Of a stretch of 64,000 bases of DNA, positions 1-15,865 are shown piece by piece. Numbering within the stretch: the first letter of the stretch is position 1; each line of letters begins with the position of its first letter. The notes beneath the pieces are model-generated. The model saw only the letters and a program-made list of their open reading frames with translations, did not search any database and was not told the DNA's origin. Source of the DNA: Brevipalpus yothersi (lineage: Eukaryota > Arthropoda > Arachnida > Trombidiformes > Tenuipalpidae); assembly GCA_003956705.1 (NCBI GenBank), contig QZCP01000014.1:112297-176296 (forward strand). The letters run 5' to 3'. Position numbers and translations under genes: made by a program.

Positions 1-157
1 GGCTTATATCATCATAAATCATCAACAATATCTTCCGCATCATCCACCACTTGTGTACCCTCTGCCACATCATCCAATCCACTAGCATCATCAATGTCCC
101 CGTTTGCCAATGCTAAAAGATGTGTTCTTAAACTAGACGGCTATTCATACCTCATTG
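1..157 (+). CDS. 5'-most visible exon of the PDE1 gene (partial)
   Basis: The frame is open from base 1: a Ser/Thr-rich stretch, then KRCVLKLDGYSYLI, ending one base into a codon at the donor G|GTAAG. The next candidate exon (13263) begins with two bases, so the junction stays in frame. The assignment to PDE1 is an inference; it could be an exon of another gene whose 3' part lies elsewhere, but no other + strand gene follows before PDE1. Confidence 0.55.
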
Positions 158-2473
158 GTAAGATCATATTGTGTGTGTGTGTTCACCATCAAAATATGGA
201 GTTCAATTTCCATGTGAAAATGGAGAGAAAATTTGCTCTCTCTTACTCATCTACTTTATGAGAGTGAATACTCGTGATTCTATTCTCAATATGATTATGG
301 CTTCTGAATTACTGTGCTCCAAGGGAAGAGATGAAAATTCGATTTATTTTGAAGAAAAATATTCTGAAGAGAATAAAGAGGAAGGGGGCACAAAAATACT
401 CATGAAGGTTTATTTAATGTTTTTTTTGGGCGAGATATTCAATGTTTCATCACCATCTCATCAATCATTCCATCCAAAATTCTCTAATAGTATAAGTCAA
501 ATGGAATAAGCTAGATACTTTTCTACCATTCAGGGGTCTCTGAGAATACGACTACTACAACAACAGTAACATTTCAAATGTATGACGAGAGTTTGATCTG
601 GAGAATGGAGCAAATTGGCTCATATCATGAACCGATCTTTATTTTCTCCACTTCTGACTGAATCACTTTTGTCCTCATTTTGGATATAAATGATGAATCT
701 GAAGATTCAACTTTGATCCACTCTTTCAACAGCCTTAGGTTTCGATGGTACTTATTTTGTTTGAATATGTCCTATACTCACTCTCTGTCAAATATTTTTT
801 GATTTATGGATTCCATTCTCAATCCACTCTGATTGTGTTCTTCTATACCCACTCTGATATTCTTCCCCAAGGTTCAAAATCATCTACCTTCAGTGTTCCT
901 AATCGCTGTTTGAACTCTCTTTTTTCTAGCCCAGAGCAACAATTTGCATAAGAAAAGTGAAGACTAGTTAACTTTGAATTGTATTCCAGTCCAAAAGTCT
1001 AGAAGCTCGAATCTCTAGGGGAAAGGTTTCTATCTTTTCTGCTGAATTGGCTTTTCAAAACGGATTTCATATATATTCCCGAGAAGAGAGAGAGGGAGAA
1101 ATCTTCTTTCAATACTCTTTTTCTCAAGCATTCATTGATCTCGGTTTCTATTGTAATTCTTGAAAATTTTGCATGTGAATGATATTGTCAAGAAAATTGG
1201 GCATGTTATCGTCGTCAAGCTCCACATCCCTGTGGATAAAGTAGAAAGAGAAAAAGCTCGAAAAAAAGTGCAGAGAAAAAAGACAAATTTGATTTAATTC
1301 TTATTGAAGATCTTTTATTTGATCCTTACTCGATGGATCAGCTTTTCTCTTAAATCTTCATCTTCTCAACATTCAACTCGTGCACCACTTTTCAAATAGT
1401 ATAGAATAGAAAATTTTCAGAGATCCTCTTTTCTCAATGATTTTCTATTCAGTTTTCCCCGGTTGAATTTTATATCTTCAAAAAAACGAACAATGAGAAA
1501 GTGAAGATTCCCAGATTGTCGGAAGCATTCTTTCTCTCTGCGTGTGTAAGAATTGAGGCATTAAATATTTCAGTCTTGCTCAATAATGGCACTGAAGAGA
1601 GGATAAATTACAATTCACACCTTAATTCATCACACAAAACTGATATTTGTAGACTCAAGGCACGATGAGATGAATCGATAAAAGGTTGATAGTGCATTGA
1701 GCAATCATTTTCTTCCCTAGGGTTTTCCTGATGGAAAGATCCAGGCAAGTCAGATTTGAATGGAAGATTGAAAAAGGTTCGGTAATTTCGGTGAACAGAG
1801 CTGTTCCAAATATTCACTTCTTTCAATCTTGTAAGTCTCGAAAAAAGAAGAGAAACGATAAAACAACGTGATGGAAAGGAGCACTGCTTGGTTAGGTAAT
1901 AATCAGAATTGCAAGACAAGATCTCTCTTCCTCTTCCAGTCTTTATAATGTCACACACAAATACTGCTATTTCTTGTTTGCACTGATAAATTTGTCCTTA
2001 AAAGCTTCTTCTCTGGGTTAATATTGGTGCTCAATAAGGTTCACAGAATAGAAGAGAAGAAAAAAAAAGAGAAGATCGTCTAAAGGAAAGATTTTTGTGA
2101 CGTATGGAAGGTGGATACAGAATAGGAAAAGAGAAAGACTAATACAATTATTGTTCGTTAGACCAGGAAAGATTGTTCACTTTATTTTGATTGTTTTCAA
2201 CGTCTCTTTCCTATCCATCTCACATGATTTTCGTCTCTCTCTCTCTCTCTGTATGATAGAAACTGAATAAGCACCCAAGAGCTCAATTTTATCACCAGTC
2301 GATTGGTGGTTGACCATTGATGATAACCAATTGATTTCTCAACATCATACTGTATATATCATGTTAGTTTTTCAATGTTTACGCTAAAAATACTTCTCAT
2401 GAGACTCTTTTCCATTTTCTCATCATCAAATATTATGCGATGCAAATGATTACTTCTCAGTTTTCATCATCGT

Positions 2474-2539
<66 letters not shown>

Positions 2540-3329
2540 TCTACTCATCGGACTGATTATTATTAGACTCAGAGCCAGTGAAACGAAATCAAAATAAGGT
2601 ATAAAATCAGTCAAAGTTAACGAGATCTTATAGACCCTAATTCATGCCTTTTTTCTCAAGCTAATTCATTACATTTATATTCCCTTATCGATCAAGAATA
2701 GCACCAATGGGAGACAGTAATTCTAATTCTTTCTTCATTCATTGACTTGTATCCAATTCCCGAATCGCATTTTCTCCCTCTTTCTACAACTTACTATATA
2801 TTTCTATGACAAGCTATTTCATCTAGCCAAAGCCATAGTATAAATATCAGCTTTCTCTTTCTTATTCTTCTCTCAGCCATGATGAGAATCACATGAATGC
2901 TCATCACTTCAGCCATACATTTTGTTGATTTTGGGGACACAAAAGACTGGCAAATTGTATCAGCAAGTTTACTCATTTTTTTGTTCTCACTGTATTCAAG
3001 CATTTGTGATTACTCATTCTCATCTATTCCAATCCTCTAAGAGCTATTTACGTAATGACAATGATACACACATAAAAAATGAAGAATTAAAACCATTTTT
3101 TTGATACTCTTCTAGCTTCTACTTCCGACGAAAATACAAAAGTCACATGATAAGAGAGAAGATTTCCTAACATGTTATGTACTCTTGAGCATACTTGGAA
3201 TTGTAAAATTCAATAGCTCTTGAAAAATGTTTCTCTATATCATTGTCATGGAAAAAAAGATTCCTCCAGATAACTGGATGAAGGTATTCCTCAAAGTTCT
3301 TCGAGTACACTTATCTTGGACCACTCTCA

Positions 3330-3401
<72 letters not shown>

Positions 3402-4669
3402 CTATTGAATCTAAAGCGGATAAGATAGACTAAAGGTCCATTAGAATGACCGATATTATATTTTCATCGGAAAAATTCTATTCAATTTAGAAGAGCAAAG
3501 AGCAGTGTATTTTCTTCTTCTTCTTCTTCTTCTTCTTCTTTTTTCCCTTCTCTCCGTCTTTTGCTTTAGTCTCCAACTGAAGAGGATCAGAGCTTTCAAA
3601 TATTTCAGTAAACATTCTATTTTCACTGCTACTACAGCATCATTCAGTAACCAATAAAGAATGCTGGAAGGAGAAAGTTTACAGTGAATCAACATTAAGC
3701 ATGATGGCTTCCATCTTCTTCATTCCCAGTGTTATGAGAATAATGTTCTTCTTTTTCTCATGTCTCTCTGGTGAAACTTTTCTTGTGTCCCTTGAGCAAA
3801 AATTTTTATCATCAAAGTGAATAAGAAAATGAAAATAGAGCAAACTTTAGTGAGATGGAGAAATAGAATAGTGGCTAGCATTTTGAGTCATGAAATTCTT
3901 TGTTTGTTTGTTTTCATTCGCCTTGAAACACCCGATAATCTAGCATCAAGATTACTTCTTTTACAAAGATATTCAATCTATCATACCTCTATTCCCAATT
4001 GATCTACACACTATTTACCTTTCAGCATCATTTTGACTTTGTTCGCCTCTCTTCTCACAACCTGTGAAAGGACAATGCTATTAGTGATAAAAGGTAAATT
4101 TCAAGACAAAAGAAAGATAAAATGACATTAGACTGTTCTAATCATGCTTCAGCTATTCTTCTTATAATCGTTCTTCATTGAAACTTGTTAATATTGTTAT
4201 TTGATAGAATTTTGCTTGAGAAGAAAAAATTCATTCTCAATTGAAAGAATGTTGGCATTTCCGCTCCAGAAAATTTCACATGGCTTCCAATCTGGAAGCT
4301 TATCAAAGAAGTTTTGAAGAATTAGTTTTCTTTATTTTGATTGATATTCTGCTTCTAAATGGAAAAGGATTCACCAAAATACTATAAACACTAAATATAT
4401 TCATTGTTCGACTGAAACTACCATCCTAAAGAGTAGAGAAAGAATTCATCTGATAGTTCTGTACCAGATGATTCATCATGCCTACAGCATTTCTCGAAAA
4501 TGATATTGCCAATGCAAACAGTCAACCAAACTCATTCACGATTGCGAAATACATGAACTAAGGTCAGGGAGAATCGAAATGATTGTTGACAATCCATAAT
4601 GAATGGAATGATGTAAGAAGAAAAAAACTGTCCTCTTAACAAAAAGAGAAGTTGGTCAAGAAACCTTTC

Positions 4670-4752
<83 letters not shown>

Positions 4753-6621
4753 GCTGATCTTTTCAATCAAAGTGACACGATAAAAGAGTGGTCAATATTG
4801 AATACATTGAAAGCAGATTGATTGTCGGATTTTTTTGTTCCCCTCATTTCTGCCATCATTGATCCATAGTGTGGTTGAGAATCTGCTTAGAATGAGAAAT
4901 GCTTAGAAAATGATTGATCCTGAGCCTTTATGAGTTCTTTTTCGGTGTACTCATTGACTTTGAGCTGCTTTTAGAAAAGTAGGAGAAGATTTTCTTCTTT
5001 TCCTCTCTCTAATCTTACCTTATTCCTAAGCCCAACAGCTTCCACCAAGCATAGCATTCCTCATGGTCAACTTCAATCATCTCCATTCTTACCCAGAAGA
5101 TCCGATTGCAGTCTCACAAAATCATTGGTAGACACAATTGTCTTTCGCTTTACTTCTCTCTCCATTCTTCAGCATCGTCATCACTTTATTCTTCATCTTC
5201 TCTCTCTCTTTCTCTTCAGCTTCTTTTTCCCCCAATAGCATCGATATCTTCATGTAACTAGCCAGATTAACAGAATACTCACAATTTGGCTTCAAATAAG
5301 CTCTCTCTATCTCTTTCTTCAATGAACTTGAAGGTTCACTTGATATCTTGCGGATTGTTTCTTTATCTCAAGCTATATACATATCATGTATTTATCAATT
5401 TGAATCCAGTATCAAGCCTAAGATAGATATGATAGAAGATTTTTCCAATCTAAACAGTCATCTATCAGATAGCTTCTTCTTTCCAGAACCAATCGATATC
5501 AGGCTTCAAGATGAGACTGTAAGCAGAGAAAACCCACGTTATATTCTCTATCGGAGTTTTCATCGAAGGCAAATTCTTGAAAATTTCAGTCTATTCTCGA
5601 GACTTGGATAGTTCTGATACATTCGAATCATTGTTTTTCTCACTGAATTCAAGAAATATTCTACCCTAAAATAAGTCAAGCATGTGTGTATCATGAACAA
5701 ACAATGATAGGTGGAAGTTTTCCTCCAATATCTTTGGTATACTCCTTGAATCATCCATGTAATACCACCTCCATCAATCAAAATTCTGATCCTCTTCTAC
5801 CATCTCAAAGATTGGAGCCTGAGGTTATTTTATTTATGAGGAAGAGAACAGATTAGGCCGAAAAAGAAAAGAGATTGCGCCGGGAAAGTACCATTACATG
5901 CTCTAATCAACAGTCACGAAAGGGAATCCAACTGTGGAACAAATTGGCCCAAATTTTTAATAGATTTATTTCCTAATTGTGATGAGAAAACAGCTCTCTC
6001 CTAGTGAGGTTTTCGAAAAAATTGCCAAAGTTTTCCTCTACCTAAGATTTCGGGCCGAAAAGTTTGAGAAAATATACTCCTTCAGGTGAACATAGCTTGT
6101 TTATTTTTGGTTGAACTTACAAGAATTCAGTTATCTGACGAAAATTTCCCTAATATACAAGTCACTTCATACCCATCAAATATCAAACATTGTAATTCTC
6201 TCCACTCTGATCATCTCTTACTCTTCTGACACATATCCCTGCTTATCCCTCCAGCTATATTCCTGGTGCAACCGGAAATGTGTGTAGCAAGTTCCAGTTT
6301 GAGTTTGATATTTCTCACAACTAGCCGCTAGCATTTTAATATCTTGCTTATCTTGCAAGCCACACTATGAAACTTTCGGTTTTATGAGAATCCATTGAAA
6401 TCGTTTTTCACTCAATAAGTGCATGAAATTGACAATAGTCGCAAAAAAAGTCGATAGAGCTCATAGGTGCCTTGAGAAGGCAATATTCTGGACGATCGAT
6501 TGGATCATCGATCCTATTTCGACTGAACTCTTAGGGGCACAATAAATGATACTCACAGTCTGTGGGCTTAAGCTAGACTCGGTGAAGACGTATCCTGAGA
6601 AAGGGAGTGAAAGAAAGAAAA

Positions 6622-6664
<43 letters not shown>

Positions 6665-9600
6665 TATAATGTCAATACTGGGAATCCTAGTAGGTGGCCA
6701 TAAGATGCATGAAAATGAAGAACGTAGGTATCTTCAGCGTTCCCATATCTCTCTGGAAGGAACAAATAATTTCTGACCAAGTAAGAACTTGGATTCCATT
6801 CTCTCCTAAATCCCTTGGAATTGTGAGGAATCAATCATACCTTCATTTTCAGAGATGGAAAAAGAATAGATTTACCCAACCGCACAAAGAGGAGAGCTTC
6901 GATAGACAGTGATAACATTCTGAAAGAATAGCAACTGAGCCTAAAATGTCAATACGCAGAGTTTTCACTCTGTCATGATAAATACGATGAAATTTATGAT
7001 TCAAAGGCGGATAAGAAGAAAAATGGTTCCCTCAAAAATTGAAAGTTATTCTACAAAATGAAAGTGCGCCCAAGAACAATCCTCTTTTAGCTATTTTTTT
7101 CAATTAGATCTAGTAATGTGACATGAAACAAAGATAGAGAAGAGTAAACTGAATCTTTCCATCCCTAAAACTTTGAGCTGGCATTTTTATCATCCATTTT
7201 CTCTTTTCACATGCGTTCGAGAAATATTTGTATAAAAAGCACCATTTCAAATGGAACGGAGGAAAAGAATTTCTCACCATCACCCAGACTAGTGATATAG
7301 AACATAAAATTTTGCTCGAGATTCCATTGCAAGCCTCCAGGGAAACCAGTCAGAATTTGACGATTTTTTCGCCTACCTTTTTGATGAGTAATTGTTCAGC
7401 ATCATCCCAGTTTATCTGAGCCAGCATTCAGAGTCTCAGAATGTATCCAATTTTATTTACCACTACATTTGTCCTATTACTTGTATGCTATTGTTTTCGT
7501 AACTCATTTGTTTCCATAGTCTTATTGACCAAGAGATATTCCTTTTTACTATAGATATTGACGCTATTCCTCTCAGTTTATTGGATCTAAATTTAGTCCA
7601 TATCGAATTTCTTTTTACCGTTTCTTCACTGAAGAACGCTTCAATTACCCATATCTTTGATTTTTAATGCAGAAAAATCACGCGATCATAATGTTCACCA
7701 AGCCTTCTTCGATACTGGTTCGAACAATAAGCAGAAATATTACAAAGCCTACCATTTAAAACGGCTCAAAGTCTTGAGAAAATGAGTTTCATAGAAGTTC
7801 ATTTATATGGGCTGAGAGCATAGATCTTCGGATCAATTTGGTACGTTCATTCAAAGATAGAACTCATGGGGAAAAAAGAAAAATATAAACCAGAACTAAA
7901 GTTTAAGATAGATATGTGGATACTTTTCACTGAAACAATGGTCAGAACTCTCACAGATCAAATTCTTTAGAGAAAAGTAACTACTTTGATGAAAACTGCG
8001 GTGTTTTTCTCATGAATTTTGTTGTCATCATCATCAGAATAATTAACTTCATTCAGAAAAAGGGAGTAAGATAAATTTGTATAAGTTTTTCCATCTTAAA
8101 GCGATTCTGGTGGGAATACTAGGAAGCAATAGATCAGATGATATTCTCTATGTGGGCTAAATTCTGGGGAGAATTTTTTCCAATTCAGATAAAGTTATGA
8201 CTTGAAATAGAAATTTTTTGTAATATTCAACCTTATTCGGTTCCAGTATGTTGAAATCTATCCGATTCAAGAGGTGTTTCATTGGTGGAAGTGAAAAAAT
8301 TTCCACGTTATTCTTGTCTAAAAATAGACAAATCGTATTGGACTGTAGGCAGTTGTTTTCAATCACTTTGACTAGAATCTATTCAATGTCAACACTGTAT
8401 TTCCATAAGCAAGAGTAGCAGATTTTTAGATTTCAGGGTGTTCTTTCAATAAAAAATATTGGTATCATCTCATGTCAAACGGAGATTGATAGCTCATATT
8501 CTGAGAAAAACATCAGTGAGATCTATCATCCATCTCCTACCATTCTGTTTGAGTGAAGCTTGACTAATAGTCAGATTGGATTCATTTCATATATTGAATG
8601 AGTTTGAAAATCAAAGATGTTCAAAGTTCAAGGCATTCAAGAGGCATCCCATTTCACTTACAGTATAACAGTATACATTTCGAAATGTATTCAGCATGAA
8701 ACGGAACATAAACTCAAAATTAAAGTTTGTTCAACTAAAAAATAAGGATCAAGCATAATAACATGAGAATTTTTTTCCATTTCTATCTCTATTTACAATA
8801 TCCAAGCACCCTAATTTATCCATTGAATTTTTCTAGTTTCTTTTTTGCATGCACATTAAGCTCTATATTTAGATAGACAAATTCATCGGTACTCAGCGGA
8901 TGACATAACTTTCTTACTAATTTAAGCCAACAAGAAAGGAATAAACGAATGCTATTAAATATTATTATCAGAGGGAATTATTTGTACCAGAAGGAAAAAT
9001 ACATACAAAGTTCTAACGATAGAGTAGTACACAAATGATGAAAAGCATTGGGGATGTTGAGTGAAAGCTCTTTATTTCACTCAACTTATTCAGAGCATAG
9101 AAAATGTTCTATTCCAATGGGATAATTGATGGGATTTTTCCAACGAAAGCTTGAATTGTGATATTTTGGAGCTCTATCAACCCATGAACAATATCCTTCG
9201 AGATTTTGGTGCAATTTTTAAATCAAATTCGTACCCATTTCTCGAAACTCATCAACTCAATTAGCGGATATGAGAAGGTTTTACTTTTCAAAACAGTTTC
9301 TTATTGATCGAAAAGGAAAATTTTGTGTAATAGTACATTTCAAAAATTGACTTCCTCAGGGCATGGCGAATCATTTACTCTGAAGAGAAATGAACATGTA
9401 TTCTTGCTACTTATCCACTTCCTGTATTAAATTTCTTCAACATTTGTTAGCTTTTGACTTGACTAGAGCTTGAGACACCTAAGACCTGAGAATATTTTGC
9501 TGGAAGGAATCTGAACAATTTGTTCATTCCAAGTAGATCCATCGAATTATCGCCTCGATACTAATTTGCTCTCTCCATTCTCTCCATGGAATAGAGTGGA

Positions 9601-12600
9601 TGAAGATCAAAAAAGATTGGACCTTTTCATTTTATCACTACTTCAAAACTTATTCCAAATTCTTTCTCAACTCTCACCATTTGGAGCGTCATTTTGGTGC
9701 ATCGAATTCCCTTCTATGCTCGGATAGTTAGAATTTTTTTAACTTGCCTTGTAAGCAATATTCTTTCTCTCTCTTTCTCCCTTGCTTGTTATTCCCTTTT
9801 TCTTTCTGGTAAGCAATTCAGCATTTATCGTTTTCAGTCATTGTCTGTTTTATTAAAAAATTCCAATCAAACTTTGTGTATGGTGTTCACTATGTTTGCC
9901 TTGCTGATGCCAAGCTGAGCTGAGCTAGCCAAATGAATTCAGCTGGACATATACACATAAAATTTTAGAATCTAACAGGCAATGCATACAAATGAATTTT
10001 CTTGAGGATAAAGTGAGAGAGAAAGAGAAATCAAACAAAAATCCATTCCAATAATAGAATGTGGAGTAAACAGTCTGTTCAACTTTTAGCCAAGAATTGG
10101 TCAAATAAGAAATTGTAGTCTGTATTCGTTGCCAAACTTTCTCTCTCTCTCTCCCCCCCTCTTGAATGTTCAAATATATTCTCTTTTTTCGGATTCTCTG
10201 GATGAATGATTCACACTAGAAAAGTTGAATAGGCTTAAATTCAAAGAGAAATAGGAAAAGAGATAGACAACCAATGAATCTGGAAAAGCAAATAAAGCTC
10301 TATTTGAGCCAAAATGAGCATTTCCCATTCACATGGTGTGTCACTAATTTATCATTCAATCATGTGGTCTATGTAGAAATGAATCAGTGCTGATTTAAAC
10401 TTGATCACATTAGAATTAGATCCAAATCATCATTTATCTATCTCTTTTTCTCACTTGGGGGGCCAAATTTTCAATTTCATTTGGAGCAGCTAATACCTTT
10501 CTCTTCCAACAATTACCGATTCAGATCAACGGTATTACTTGCGCAATCATATGATTCAGAGTTTTTTGTCACTATCCTGTCTTCAGAGGCTGAACTTTCT
10601 GTAGCGATATTCTGGCTAGAGTTTTTCTCGTTATCATGTTCACAGGCCCTATGAGCATAAAAAACCTCAAGTAATACATATATTTTGGAATCACGAGTCT
10701 AGTGATTGTCCAGATTAGGCAATAGAATATTTCTGAGAGTTATATCATGAGGACTCTTTCTACTCTAGGAGAAGATCATCTTTCCAGAAAAATTTTCAGG
10801 GTTGTGATCAGAATACATGATAAAAATTTAGAATCATGAATTCGAAAACTTATATTATGAAATCAACTTCAGTTAGTGCAAAGCATATATAAAGAAAAAT
10901 TCAGAATGTTCTCCAAGGATAGAGTAAGAGTTCGAGTGTTTATTAGTTCAGGTTGACATTGTTCACATCTAAGTAACTCAAGCGACTTTTAAGGAGAACA
11001 GAAATTTTCTCTTCAAACGTGCTCTTTGAACACTTCATTCGTTCTTCACTTGAAAACTGTAAAATTTTGAGGCAAATAGTTTATTTTTTAGCCAAACATT
11101 CTTGAATAGAACAGAATTGCATTCAATTTTTCCATGTTATGTTGTGTTTGAATAGACGAAAAATATTGTTCTATCAATAAACAGAATGAGACTAAAAAGT
11201 AAAATCAGTCAGCATTTCGGGTCGATGCTCTTTATTGCTTCTGGCTAGAAGCTATTGGATGAGCTCCATTAGTCTTCGTTCAAGAATGCTCGGATGTTCC
11301 AATTTGTTCGAATGAGCTCAAAGTGAATTTTCAATTCCAAAATCAAAATTCCAGGCAATTTGAGTTCGAATGAGCTTACAAAAAGAGTTATGATCAGCTC
11401 GAAGGTGCTGATTTTTTCAATCCTGCGAATTTTTCATTCATTGATGCTTCCTTCTTTTGAAAAGTTTTCAGACAGTTTTCCATTCCAGTTCAGAACTCTT
11501 GCTACTTCAATTTCTCTATGAGCACCTCAAAATCGGTAATATTTCTATCGTAGGCATTCATCACTTACAAATCAAGATTTATTCGGTATATAATGGAGGT
11601 TCTTTCTGAGTTATTCTGACAAATTCCAATAATTGCAATGGAAAATTATTAGCCTCATCAGTCTTCAGCTCACAGAGAACAGTTCTTTGAGAATTTTTAA
11701 CTTTTCTGGCTCATTGTCAAAAGGTGTAATTTGAGTTACCTCATTTCATGATGCAGAGGAAAGTCTTATATAGAACTTGTTAGAATTTAATTATCAATGA
11801 CATTTCAAAGTACTTTTTCATCACATGTTTTTGCATGAAGAGTTCATTATCAACAAATGGTCTCATTTTCAGAAAAAAACTTTAGCTTCATTTCTCTCTC
11901 TTCAATTGGATAAAAGATGAAGAAGTGAAATCAAAGAGGCTGAATTGATGAAAAAAACTCAATTAGCTTTCTTGAATTTTTCTTTTTGAGCAAGATAGCA
12001 TGAAAATGAGAGAAAAATTGAGTGATGCGTAAATGTGAGAAAAAAAGTTCGAATCGAGAATCTTCATGAAAAGATGAAGAGAGAATGATGTTATGATGGC
12101 CTTAATGATCCTAATTTAACGATTCTTCCAATTGAAAGAGCAACTTGAAAGCTCATTTCCTTGGCAAGGCTCTTTAATCAGAAGAGATTGAAAGTTCCAA
12201 TACAAGTATACGGACTGGCAGATTCTGGTGTTCTGGAAAAAAATTTCACATTTCAATTCATACTAGCTCTTTTATTTTGCAATATCTGATGACAACTCTC
12301 AATCAGCCTTGTCTATCCTGATTCATTTCGAAATCTGTTGAATCATTGGATAGCTTTATCTATTTCTCATTTGGTCTTTGGTGAATCTCGCCTGTAAAAC
12401 TCCAAAAGGATTGTATTCATCAAGTTGATGTAGAAGCTGAAATTGTTCCAAAGTGAAGATCTATCAGACACCTTTGACAACAATGACGATTGCCTTTGGG
12501 TATCAAACACACCAGTCGAACCTTAACATTATAATTGACAAAATCTGAGCCAACCTAAGTCACCTCATTGAAGCTTTGCTTGATCTATATACACCAGAAG

Positions 12601-13740
12601 CCTCGTGTTTGAAATGATACAAGATAGAAATAATTTGCCATATCAATTTGCTTTTTTACTGACTATTGATTTGTTACATGGAATACCTAACAAAATGACA
12701 CGAAATCCTTGCAAGGAGTTCATCTATCCTTTCATGTGTAATATCAGAATCTAGGTTATTTTCTCTCAAATCTCGTTCCTCTAGCCTCTCTCTTGCAAGC
12801 TTGGTTCCTCTGAGCTTTTCTTTGAGAACTATTGATGTGCGAGAAGCGCTCAGAATACACATTTTTCCAGAATCGGAATGCCTGAAGATGCTTCACCTCA
12901 TCTAAACCTTACTATCAAATTAATTTTCCATACTCACCATATTTTCTACTACCATTGCCACCTCTTCCTCTCAATAATCTATCGACCTTCTTTCGAGCGA
13001 GTATGCATGCATGGATGCCCATTTATGAGTACATTAGATCAAAATCTTAGGAAAAGGGAGTAAATTAAGAATCTTGTTGAAATGAACGTATTCTGAACGA
13101 TTGCGTAGGTGAATCTCTGCAATAAAATTGAAATTTTTAGAGTCAAGATCTTGTAAGAGCAAATTTTTCTCCATGGTGGTGTGAATTCTTTGCTAATGTA
13201 CCAATTTTGGAAACACTTTTCTCACCAAAATTCTTTCCTCTCTTCTTCTATCGGTTTTACAGTGGCTAATCCTCCAGAGGCTCGAGAATCACCGAACACA
13301 ATTTCCCCTGGTCAAGCAGAAAGTAAGTATACCTCTCATCTAGCTCACAGGTAATCCTGGTTCTGCTCATTTTCTCTACCTCCATACCCATGACTCAAAT
13401 TTTTCACCATAAATAGATTAGATAAAGTATTTGATAACAGACTGAAGCCATTCGGTCTTTTGATGGACTATCAATTGCTACATCTTATCATTCTATCTTT
13501 CTATCCTTCTTGATGGATTCAAGATATTAGTGATAGAAATCTGAGGTTCTTTTTCTTCTGTATTGTTGATCAAATGACTCATTTATTGGGTGAAATAAAA
13601 CCTGAAACTGATTGGAAGGCATCAATTGAGATTCTGTCTTTTAGGCTCTCTTGGCAAGATTGAATCTCACTGATTTGGAGAGGAAAACTTTTTCCAATTT
13701 CAAGATAGAAATTCATTTTACCAAAAGATGTTGATCATCA

Positions 13741-13804
<64 letters not shown>

Positions 13805-14068
13805 NNNNNNNNNNNNNNNNNNNNNNNNNNNNNNNNNNNNNNNNNNNNNNNNNNNNNNNNNNNNNNNNNNNNNNNNNNNNNNNNNNNNNNNNNNNNNNNN
13901 NNNNNNNNNNNNNNNNNNNNNNNNNNNNNNNNNNNNNNNNNNNNNNNNNNNNNNNNNNNNNNNNNNNNNNNNNNNNNNNNNNNNNNNNNNNNNNNNNNNN
14001 NNNNNNNNNNNNNNNNNNNNNNNNNNNNNNNNNNNNNNNNNNNNNNNNNNNNNNNNNNNNNNNNNNNN

Positions 14069-14131
<63 letters not shown>

Positions 14132-15782
14132 GTGAACAGTTTCTTCTTGCTTCACAGAAAACAATGAGACTGAATGAAAACAGTTTACATGGAAGGATAT
14201 GATTCTCCGATAATGTTCACCCACCGAGTGATTTAGAAATAATTCGATTGATAATCACATTAGACACAGATATGCATCAAATTATATTCTCGGTCATTTT
14301 ATTCCCAAATATACCTGAGACCACGTGTAGCTTGCTAGTGAATGTAATTCTTTGCCTGACACTGATGTTTATTGGTGTTAAATAGCTTATTTCCTGAAAC
14401 TTTGAATCTATCCCAGTGTCTCCGTGAACACTGGACATATGGTTGATTTGAGTTTCCAATAATAATAATAATAATTTCATTTCGTTTCGTTCACGGTTTG
14501 ATCAAGGTAACAAAAATCAATACCATTATATATTACGATTGTTGTTGATGAGAATGACGAAGGGAGAAAAAAAAGGATCATTATGATTGTTGATGATGAC
14601 GATCACCGTTCATAGACATTAGCTTCGAAGACCAGTCTTGTCAGTGGTACTCGATCAACTGATTGCAGTTGAACATTGGCTATGATAGTTCCTTTTTCCA
14701 ATCAACGATTAAAATGTTTTGATTGATTTCCAATGAGTGTTTGTGCCTAAAGCTAATTCCAATATCTTTCTCTCTCCCCTCTTTCTCTCTCTCTTTTGCT
14801 CTCTCTCTCCACCTCCCTTTCTCACCCACTATTTTTCTTTCTATTCCTTAATGCTGTCATGAATAAAGCAATAATCATAAGACGTGGAGTCCAAAAAACA
14901 TCTAGTGATTCGACCACCATGGTTGCCAAAGATTCCAAAGGCAATTTGCAAGCTTCGATTACAACGAGTACAACAAGCGGTCCCACTAGAACGATGGACA
15001 CTACATCAACCTTTCCGCCGGTGGACACTGTTGAGGCCTGTGATAAAGCTGCGTTAAGGTGAATATATTTGAATTAACTTTTATACATGATTCTTGGGAA
15101 AGTTCAAATGATCATCTTGAATTTTAGATTCTGATTGAGTAAGTGGATTTTTTTATTAGTTTATATATCGAACTCAATCGGAAAGTTTAGAGAGAGAAAA
15201 TTTGAGCTTCGTAGATGGTGTATTGGTTGTGAAAAAATGTGACATGAAATATGAGGAAATGTTTCATCAAAATGAATTGAGTTGGTGGTTGAGTGAAATT
15301 TAATCGATAAAATGACAAGAAACATAAATAAGATGTCTCAAAAATAAATGCAAATAAATTTAGTCTTTTTCAATATTATTCTTTTCTCATATCTGATAGT
15401 ATTTCTGAGAGAAGGAGAGAAAGAAGAAAATGAGACACTCAAGATTTTTCTACTCTTATTTGATCCATAATTCAAATAGCTAGAAGTCGAATAAATTCAT
15501 ATTCGAAACAAAAGATATTCAATCTTTGCGAACCAACATCAAACCGCTTGCGGTTGACGGTGGGAGGAATATGTAATTGGTTGAATCGATGATGAATGTG
15601 AAATTGTTTGTCATTGAAATAGTGAATGCAAAATTCATACACCTTGTGTTGGCTGTCGAGTGTTTCTGATATAAATATTCAAACGGTATTCAAACAAGCT
15701 AACGGTACTTGTTGATGTTGGAGTTTCCGCAATTGGAATTGTGTTTACAGCCATCCATAATGTACACATACTCACCTTTCAA

Positions 15783-15865
<83 letters not shown>

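Larger units (their letters stand above)
158..13262 (+). other. First visible intron of PDE1 (13.1 kb)
   Basis: AT-rich sequence with GA/CT tracts near 2.5, 3.35, 4.7, 6.64 and 10.14 kb and a (CTT)n run near 3.5 kb. The short open frames inside look random or repeat-derived. I see no coding exon or RNA gene. Confidence 0.5.

Noticed and set aside
171..509. 112-codon + strand open frame
   Set aside because: It lies in the intron just after the 1-157 donor, begins without ATG, and has no recognisable sequence.
7715..7735. tRNA B-box-like GGTTCGAAC
   Set aside because: No matching A box or acceptor stem could be found around it.
13718..14224. Long open frames of Ser-Leu or Arg-Glu repeats (also at 3227, 15699, 22521, 24641, 44158, 45566, 62754 and others)
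   Set aside because: They are translations of GA/CT dinucleotide repeats, open in several frames on both strands, with no flanking domain.
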